From Acidobacteriota bacterium (GTDB lineage: Bacteria > Acidobacteriota > Blastocatellia > Chloracidobacteriales > Chloracidobacteriaceae): a stretch of 32,544 nucleotides of DNA. The first letter of the stretch is position 1; every line of letters begins with the position of its first letter. Positions 27,118-32,544 of this stretch are shown piece after piece. The stretch is from the NCBI GenBank assembly GCA_016208495.1, contig JACQXX010000163.1, forward strand, positions 1-32,544. Direction: 5' to 3'. The notes below the pieces were generated by a model. That model saw only the letters and a list, made by a program, of their open reading frames with translations. It did not search any database and was not told the origin of the DNA. The position numbers were made by a program, and so were the translations under genes.

Positions 27118-27156
27118 AAAAGGTGATGGAAGTAATTTCCATCACCTTTTCTTTTT
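27118..27156. terminator. Rho-independent terminator between convergent genes
   Basis: AAAAGGTGATGGAA (27118-27131) pairs perfectly with TTCCATCACCTTTT (27137-27150) around the loop GTAAT, and a T-rich run continues to 27156. The A-run on the other side makes it functional in both directions. It would end transcripts of the FecR-domain gene (+) and of glutamine synthetase (-). Confidence 0.9.
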
Positions 27157-27199
27157 GGCCTGGCAAGCGGTGATTTACCGCTCGCGACTCACCCTTCTA

Positions 27200-27302
27200 C
27201 CAATTTGGAATGAGCCTATCGCATTTTTGAGAAGCTAAGTGACTGATATGAATGTATTACCCTCAGCCCCTAGCCCGATACCCTCAGCCCCAAATAGTAT
27301 AA
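27200..27302 (+). repeat. MITE-like repeat family B, copy 3
   Basis: Forms an inverted pair with copy 2, with the terminator between them. It contains CCAATTTGGAATG, CCTATCGCATTTTTGAG, AGCTAAGTGACTGATA, CCCTCAG-type heptads and CCCCAAATAGTATAA. It matches copy 2 more closely than copy 1 in the middle, including the heptad word, but matches copy 1 better at the left (ATGANCCTATCGCATT). Confidence 0.85.
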
Positions 27303-27326
27303 CTACTCGCTACTCGCTACTCGCTC
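27303..27326. repeat. CTACTCG heptad array abutting the glutamine synthetase stop
   Basis: Three perfect CTACTCG units (27303-27323) run to the TAA stop of glutamine synthetase (27327-27329 on the minus strand). The array follows directly on repeat B copy 3. Confidence 0.85.
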
Positions 27327-28736
27327 TTAGATATCAAAGTACATCTGAAATTCGAGTGGGTGTGGCCGCATGCGCATCACATCCACTTCGCGCTTGCGCT
27401 TGTAAGAAATGTGACGTTCGATGAGTTGTTCGGTAAAGACATCGCCCTTGAGCAGGAACTCATAATCTTTTTCAAGCGCATTGAGTGATTCTTCAAGCGA
27501 CCCCGGCAAGCTGGCCACTTTCTTCAACTCTTCCGGCTCCAGATCATAAATATCCTTATCAAGCGGATCTCCGGGATCAATTTTGTTCTGAATTCCATCC
27601 AGACCAGCCATCAACAAAGCGGCAAAGGTCAGGTAGGGATTGCAGCTTGGATCCGGCGGTCGGAATTCCAGCCGCTTTTGTTTTGGATTGGATGAAAACA
27701 TCGGAATCCGAATCGCCGCCGAACGGTTGCGGGCTGAGTACGCCAGGTTGACCGGGGCTTCAAAGCCAGGCACCAACCGTTTGTAGCTATTGGTCGTTGG
27801 CGCGGCAAAGGCAATGATTGCTGGGGCGTGTTTGAGCAGACCGCCAATGTAATAGAGCGCCATTTCCGACAATCCGGCGTAGTTGTCCCCCGCAAAAAGT
27901 GGTTTCCCATCTTTCCAGAGCGACTGGTGGCAGTGCATCCCCGAGCCATTATCGCCAAACAGCGGTTTGGGCATAAAGGTTGCCGCTTTCCCATACTGAT
28001 AGGCCGTGTTGCGGACAATGTACTTAAAGAGGAGCACGTTATCAGCCGTGCCCAGCAGGGTTGAAAACCGGAAATCAATTTCGCACTGGCCGCCGGTCGC
28101 GACTTCGTGGTGATGGCATTCCGGATGAATCCCAATTGATTCCAGGTTGATCATAATTTCCGAGCGCAGGTCATGGAGCGAATCCATCGGCGGCACTGGA
28201 ACATAGCCTTCCTTGGTCCGAATCCGAAAGCCCAGATTGTCAGCCTTTCGGCCACTGTTCCAGTTGCCTTCGACTGAATCAAACTCATACATGGCGCAAT
28301 TGGGATCATTTTTGTACCGGACGCTGTCAAAGACAAAAAATTCAGCTTCCGGGCCAAAATACGCCGTATCCGCCAGACCAGTAAATTTCAAATAGCTCTC
28401 CGCCCGTTTGGCAACTGAGCGGGGATCAAGCGGATAGCCTTCCTTGGTGATTGGATCAACCACATCCGCAAACAGGCACAGGGTATCTTCTTCGAAGAAT
28501 GGATCCACCCAGAAGCGGGTCGGATCCGGAATCAAGAGCATGTCGCTTTCATTGATCGCCGCCCATCCGCGCAAGCTCGATGCGTCGAAGCCAAAGCCAT
28601 TTTCAAAGGTGTCTTCGTGCAATTCGCTGATGGGAAACGTCAGATGCTGCCAGCTTCCTGGCAGATCGGTAAAGCGGACATCAACAAACTTGATTTGTTT
28701 GTCAACAGCATATTGAAGGACAGTTTTTGGGTCCAT
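27327..28736 (-). CDS. glnA: Glutamine synthetase, type I
   Basis: 469 aa from the ATG at 28736, preceded by AGAGGAAAA; the open frame continues upstream but those codons do not match the family. The enzyme makes glutamine from glutamate and ammonia with ATP, in the cytoplasm, as a dodecamer in this class. Visible family motifs: [12 protein letters not shown] (48-58), [10 protein letters not shown] with the metal-binding Glu130 and Glu132 (128-137), the ammonium/ATP region [14 protein letters not shown] (261-274), [30 protein letters not shown] split over 316-345, and [14 protein letters not shown] (357-370). Tyr397 in [11 protein letters not shown] corresponds to the adenylylation site of the GSI-beta subgroup, so regulation by GlnE is possible. 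The length is normal for the family. Confidence 0.97.
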   Translation of the reverse strand: MDPKTVLQYAVDKQIKFVDVRFTDLPGSWQHLTFPISELHEDTFENGFGFDASSLRGWAAINESDMLLIPDPTRFWVDPFFEEDTLCLFADVVDPITKEGYPLDPRSVAKRAESYLKFTGLADTAYFGPEAEFFVFDSVRYKNDPNCAMYEFDSVEGNWNSGRKADNLGFRIRTKEGYVPVPPMDSLHDLRSEIMINLESIGIHPECHHHEVATGGQCEIDFRFSTLLGTADNVLLFKYIVRNTAYQYGKAATFMPKPLFGDNGSGMHCHQSLWKDGKPLFAGDNYAGLSEMALYYIGGLLKHAPAIIAFAAPTTNSYKRLVPGFEAPVNLAYSARNRSAAIRIPMFSSNPKQKRLEFRPPDPSCNPYLTFAALLMAGLDGIQNKIDPGDPLDKDIYDLEPEELKKVASLPGSLEESLNALEKDYEFLLKGDVFTEQLIERHISYKRKREVDVMRMRPHPLEFQMYFDI

Positions 28737-29200
28737 TTTTCCTCTCTTCACAATCTCAATAAAGATGGTCGCTAAGCGCCAGCCTCGGGTACTGAAAAAA
28801 GACACACACCTGCGACGCGCCCTTTGTCTGTCACAAGACAAGCCAAAAGCTCAATTGCAGGTGGAGATGTGTCCATTTTGGATCGAAGTGCCGAGGGGGA
28901 CAGCCGCGAAAACTTGGATAGGCCGTTTGTTGCTTTACTTTGCGATTCTGCCTGAAGCAGCCACAACCCACCGGGAGACAAAGACTTACGGGAGTTTGAC
29001 GAATCGTGGAGGGTGTGAACGTAAAGTAAAGGGCCGGCACATGATGTTCACTGGGGATGATACTGTCAAGACGACTTTAAGAGGTCGCGTGTTGGAGAGC
29101 GGTTGACGGTCATCAAATTTGCGATGGGGCGACACCTCAAACAGCACAAACTCAATCAACACCCACCCAAGCTCACCATCATTGGTGAGTGCTGGCGTGA
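28737..29200. other. Upstream region of glutamine synthetase, no gene recognised
   Basis: It contains an inverted pair CTTTACTTTGCG (28933-28944) / CGTAAAGTAAAG (29020-29031) with one mismatch, and a short hairpin CTCACCA-TCAT-TGGTGAG (29172-29189). A 113-codon plus-strand frame (28765-29106) has no convincing protein features. The glnA promoter must lie here, but no sigma-54-type GG/GC pair or other box was identified with confidence. Confidence 0.5.
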
Positions 29201-29214
29201 CCCCCTTACCCCAT

Positions 29215-29357
29215 AAGCGCCAGGATAAGGGTTTGAAGGCCCGAAGGGTCGTCGTTTAATAGCCGGGGTGCGAAGCCCACGGTCCCGGCCAGGACGGGAT
29301 CCAGGCCCTACCAGAGCGTCATTCAATGCCAACACAGGGGTTCTTATCCTGGCGCTT
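29215..29357. repeat. Palindromic intergenic element bounded by a 15-bp inverted repeat
   Basis: AAGCGCCAGGATAAG (29215-29229) is repeated in reverse at 29343-29357. The interior contains GGCCCGAAGGGTCGTCG and TAATAGCCGGGGTG, a block resembling structured intergenic elements I have seen in other environmental bacteria. CCCCCTTA occurs just outside both ends (29201-29208 and 29361-29368), compatible with a target-site duplication or extended termini. The right flank supplies the stop codon of the AhpD-like gene. Confidence 0.65.
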
Positions 29358-29365
29358 CTGCCCCC

Positions 29366-29971
29366 TTAACCCGAGGTATTCGATACGTCTTCCCCGGCGT
29401 AGCCTTGAGTTGCGAGTCGCACCCCAGATTGGGCGTAGGCTTCCGCCGGCATATCTTCCACCCCGGTGGCATCAATCCAGGTGTTGTAAAACTGAAACAG
29501 CGCACACACCGTGATCGCGTCGTAGATGGCTTCCTCTGACCAACCGGCGGCTTTCACCCGATCAATATCCGATTGATTGACCTGATTTGACCGCAACGTC
29601 ACCTTTTCAATCAGGCCGAAGAGTACTTTCTCAGCTTCTGACAGCGAAGAGGTCCAGTAATTTTCCAAAACTTGTTGAACTCGTGCGCGGTCCCCGAGCA
29701 CGGCTGCCGTGGCAGCGTGTGAGCCGACTCAGAAAGGGCACTGATTGAGCTTTGAAGTGAAGGCCGCGATCAGTTCGCGTTGTTCAATCGTGAGCGGCGA
29801 TGGTCCACGCATCACCGCCTGAGTAAACAGATTGAGGTACTTGTTGCGTTCCGGCTTAAACGCCAGCAAGTGCAAAATTTGTGGAATCGGAAGCCCGGCG
29901 GCCTTCAATTGCCGAAGGCCCTCACCAGCTTCTCCTGGTGGATGGTGATGCTCGATTTCCGAGAGAAACAT
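29366..29971 (-). CDS. AhpD-like (CMD family) peroxidase, predicted selenoprotein with in-frame UGA
   Basis: 201 residues if the TGA at 29731-29729 is read as selenocysteine. The part before it (80 residues from the ATG at 29971; GTG 29998 is an alternative start) and the part after it (120 residues) are in the same frame and together form a complete alkylhydroperoxidase/carboxymuconolactone-decarboxylase-like protein. The active site reads C78-P-F-U81-V-G-S-H85, with Glu66 fifteen residues before Sec. This matches the spacing of Glu118, Cys130, Cys133 and His137 in mycobacterial AhpD, so Sec takes the place of the peroxidatic Cys. The second half keeps the family pattern (KVTLRSNQVNQSDIDRVKAAG, ALFQFYNTWIDATGV). 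Expected role: cytoplasmic thiol- or selenol-dependent peroxide reduction. A simple nonsense mutation is the alternative. The TAA stop lies at the edge of a palindromic element. Confidence 0.82.
29683..29701 (-). promoter_or_regulatory. Candidate bacterial SECIS hairpin
   Basis: On the mRNA, GTGCTCGG (29701-29694) pairs with CCGCGCAC (29690-29683) except for one U/C mismatch, leaving the apical loop GGA. The loop starts 35 bases after the UGA and has G in its first two positions, within the relaxed bacterial SECIS rules as I remember them. A competing hairpin (CACGCTGCC with GGCAGCCGTG) lies closer to the UGA, so the assignment is tentative. Confidence 0.4.
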
Positions 29972-30003
29972 AAATTGTGAAGGTGTTCCTTTCAACACAA
30001 TGG

Positions 30004-32544
30004 TTATTCGCTGGCGCGTGGCGGCCCCAGATCAAGGAAGGTGGTCAATGTCCGCCCATCAATGACCACGACATCAAATTGCCCAAACTCACTCCCGCCG
30101 AGGTCATCAATGACAATCCGAGTCTCACCCACGTCACTCGAAAGTTCATAAGGAATCACCGTCGTTGGAGTCTCGCCGCCTTCGCCGTAGAGCAACAGCA
30201 TTCTGGATAACGGCACATCAAGTTGACTGACCGTAATGGCCAGCACGGTGCCCCCGATTTGACTTTGTGGACCGATGCCACGACCGACGGTGTTTTCCGG
30301 GAGGAGAATTTCACGGTACAGTGAATAGCTGCCGGTGCCATCACCTGAATAAATCCGCACCCGATCTTCAGCCAGGACCGCCACATCATCATTTCGACCA
30401 CTGCCGAACGTGCCAATCGTCACCTCCACCGTGCCGACCGTGGCTGCACCGTTTCGAATGATGACTGATGATTCAACCGGAGCCCCAAACGTCGTGGTGC
30501 CGGTGCGTGGAAACACAATCAGACGCGTGTCGGTGGATGAAATTTCCTCAATCCCAACGATATCCGCCAGTTGGTCGCCGGTTACATCCTGGACCAGGAG
30601 CGAGCGGATTGGGATTTCAGGCGTAGTCGGCAGCCCAATTGGTGCCGAGAACTGGTCGGGCGCTCCCTCGTTGACCCGAACGGTAAGGCTGGTGCCTCCG
30701 GTCAGGGCGGCAAAAGCCACCACCGGACGACGGCTCAGGAAATCCGGTGAATCAAACCCGGTGACGATGAGTTCGCTCTCGCGGTCAAGTCCGGTTTCCA
30801 ATGGCATCGAACTCAGGATACCTCCCGCTCCATCGGTCAGCACGATGGTTGCCGTTCCCGGCGTTCCAACTGGTTGGGCCAGGATGTCCACGCCGCCAAC
30901 CGAATCCAACCGGAAACTGGTTCCAGCTCGAACCGTGGAAAACGGCAGGGTCAGCGTCGAACCCGGCGTCAGGTTGCCCGTTCCGTCCGACTGATACACC
31001 GCCGCCGGCTGGTCGGCAAACCCGATGAACACATCCGCCAGGTTATCACCACTATGGTCGCCGGAACCAAGGCCCGAAATCAGGCTTGGGAGCAACGCGG
31101 ACCTGATGACTGCGGCTTGGATCGTTCCAAGCTCCGTGGTTCCGCCTCGGACTGCGACAACCTGAGCCGAACGGCCACGGCGACCTGTTGCCGGGTCATT
31201 GATTGTGGCTGAAAGTTTCACGCCAAATGGAAGTGTGGACACATTTTCAAATCGGAATTGACCGCTGGCATCGGTGACCGCCATCAGGTTCAATCCATCC
31301 AGAACCACCGGAACATTTGAAACTGGGGTGCTGTGCACATCGGTCACCATCCCAATGACGGTTGTGAGCGGATCAGTTTCCACCACTTGAACCGAAACTG
31401 GTGTTGCCCGACCATGATTTCCACCATCATCAACTGCGCTGGCTTCAATTTGGATCATCGCTTCGGTTTGCGGAACTTGATAGGTTACGCTGTACGGAGG
31501 CGTCGTCAGTACGCCGATGACCTGACCGTTGGCTTGAATTTCAACCCGTGTGATTTGACGCCCGGACAAACAAAGTTGACTCGCCTACTTGTTCACCCAG
31601 TTCATTGGCAATTCTGACTGAAATTTCAACCCCCAGTGGAATTGTCCCAACACCTGGGATTGAGAACCCCCCCTGGGTGTCAGTGACGGCTGAACGAGGT
31701 GTGCCAGTAACGGTAACTGTTGCATTCACAATTGGATAGCCTTGAGAATCAACCACCTGGCCAATGACTGTCGTCAATGGATCTTCAATCACTGAACCCA
31801 CCACTGGAGTCGCATCGCCACGATTCGCGGCATAATCAAACGCGGTGGCTTCAAAGGTGATTGAATGAGAATGTGCGGGAACCGTGTAAGAAACCTGATA
31901 GGGAGGTTTGGTCAGGCTGGCAATGGTGATGCCGTTGGCTTTGAGGTCAACCTGGGCCACCCCAACATCATCCTGGGCCATGGCTTTCACCAGGATTTGG
32001 TCACCCTGGACCAGTTCTTCTCCGTCCGCCGGAGAGGCAAGCGTCAATGTTGGCGCAATCCCAGCCAGATCAGCCGGTTGCCGGTATTGGGCAATCACCA
32101 GTGCGGAGTCTCCAGTGCTGCCATGCTCAAGTCCTTCAACTGAGTTGACGGTCTCGAAAATCAACTCATCCGTGGTGGCAATCCCCGTGCCTTCCCGATA
32201 CGTTGAGCTGACCACAATCGCACCGATATACAGCGGCGCAGCGCCAGCCGGAAGTGAGAACAATGGAACCGCCGCCACGCCTGTCCCCTGTGCCGCGGCC
32301 ATTCCGATCTGGTCGCGAACCTCAAAATCAGTCCCAAAAAACCCGGCGGTATCAGTCCCAATGATGTGCGGGGTATCCGGGTTTGAGATATCAATCGCAT
32401 ATAACCCGGGAGGAAAACCAGCCACGGTATGGTCACGGGTGACGACATAGGCCCGAGATTGAACCAGGGTTACATCTCGCGGGTTGAAAAGCCTCTGATT
32501 GACGGGTGCCAGCGTTCCACGGGCTTGAGGAACGGCGGGATTGG
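30004..32544 (-). pseudogene. Frameshifted LVIVD/Ig/FG-GAP-like surface protein, 5' end outside window
   Basis: Two minus-strand frames together form a paralogue of the protein at 2200-5526. The upstream frame (window edge to the TGA at 31541-31543) has an LVIVD-like part (YVVTRDHTVAGFPPGLYAIDISNP), an Ig-like domain (AQDDVGVAQVDLKANG) and a carboxypeptidase-regulatory-like domain (TVIGQVVDSQGYPIVNATVTV). The downstream frame, open from 31584 to the TAA at 30004, begins in the middle of a second Ig domain (GRQITRVEIQANG). It continues with another regulatory domain and the FG-GAP-like C-terminus. The frames must switch between 31543 and 31584. The second Ig domain lacks its first 30 or so residues, so a deletion with frame loss explains it best. 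A sequencing error alone would not restore the missing part. The paralogue at 2200 has only one Ig-plus-regulatory module. Confidence 0.75.

Noticed and set aside
28765-29106. 113-codon plus-strand frame upstream of glutamine synthetase
   Set aside because: No plausible ribosome site and no protein-like pattern; it runs antisense to the glnA leader.
29366-29701. A separate 111-aa gene starting at the GTG at 29701
   Set aside because: The frame is continuous with the preceding ORF through one UGA, the codons before 29701 still encode the family sequence including the catalytic His, and no Shine-Dalgarno site precedes the GTG.

Overview
The window looks like a chromosomal segment of a Gram-negative environmental bacterium, most likely an acidobacterium of the Blastocatellia type. 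That is an inference. It rests on an Oar-like TonB-dependent receptor with an N-terminal carboxypeptidase-regulatory domain, a planctomycete/acidobacterial-type ECF sigma factor next to a Ser/Thr kinase whose N-terminus starts LTPEHW, YtrA-type regulators, and many large NHL, LVIVD and FG-GAP-like secreted proteins. No rRNA, tRNA, CRISPR array or transposase gene was recognised.

Layout. 3-2104 (+): the 3' end of a secreted Cys-rich/Ig-like protein and a small membrane-anchored protein, in an AT-rich island. 2200-5526 (+): a 1108-aa secreted calcium-repeat/Ig/LVIVD/FG-GAP-like protein. 5811-9713 (-): an NHL/TIG protein, divergent from a TonB-dependent receptor (10140-13643, +). The receptor overlaps tail-to-tail a PEGA-domain protein (13631-15082, -). 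Behind that is a transmembrane kinase fused to a formylglycine-generating-enzyme-like domain (15194-17278, -), divergent from an ECF sigma factor (17737-18348, +). Next come a small protein (18498-18725, -) and a cluster of two YtrA/GntR regulators, one ABC ATPase and two large ABC-2 permeases (18841-25128, +). A FecR-domain protein (25606-26985, +) converges on glutamine synthetase (27327-28736, -). The right end holds an AhpD-like protein read through an in-frame UGA (29366-29971, -) and a frameshifted paralogue of the 2200-5526 gene (30004 to the window edge, -).

Main discoveries. (1) Two adjacent minus-strand ORFs are one AhpD/CMD-family protein interrupted by a single UGA at the position of the peroxidatic Cys of the CxxC-xxx-H motif. 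The Glu, Cys and His spacing matches AhpD and a SECIS-like hairpin lies downstream, so a selenoprotein is the best reading. (2) The intergenic DNA is full of short repeats: heptanucleotide arrays, a 74-bp dispersed repeat in inverted copies, a 103-bp MITE-like family with three copies, and an inverted GGGCTGAA/TTCAGCCC cluster. Many of these contain or directly touch the stop codons of the neighbouring genes. (3) The ABC permeases carry a large C-terminal, predicted extracytoplasmic propeller-like domain, an architecture I cannot match to a characterised transporter.

All identifications come from reading the translated sequence. No database search or folding program was run, and counts and alignments were made by eye.
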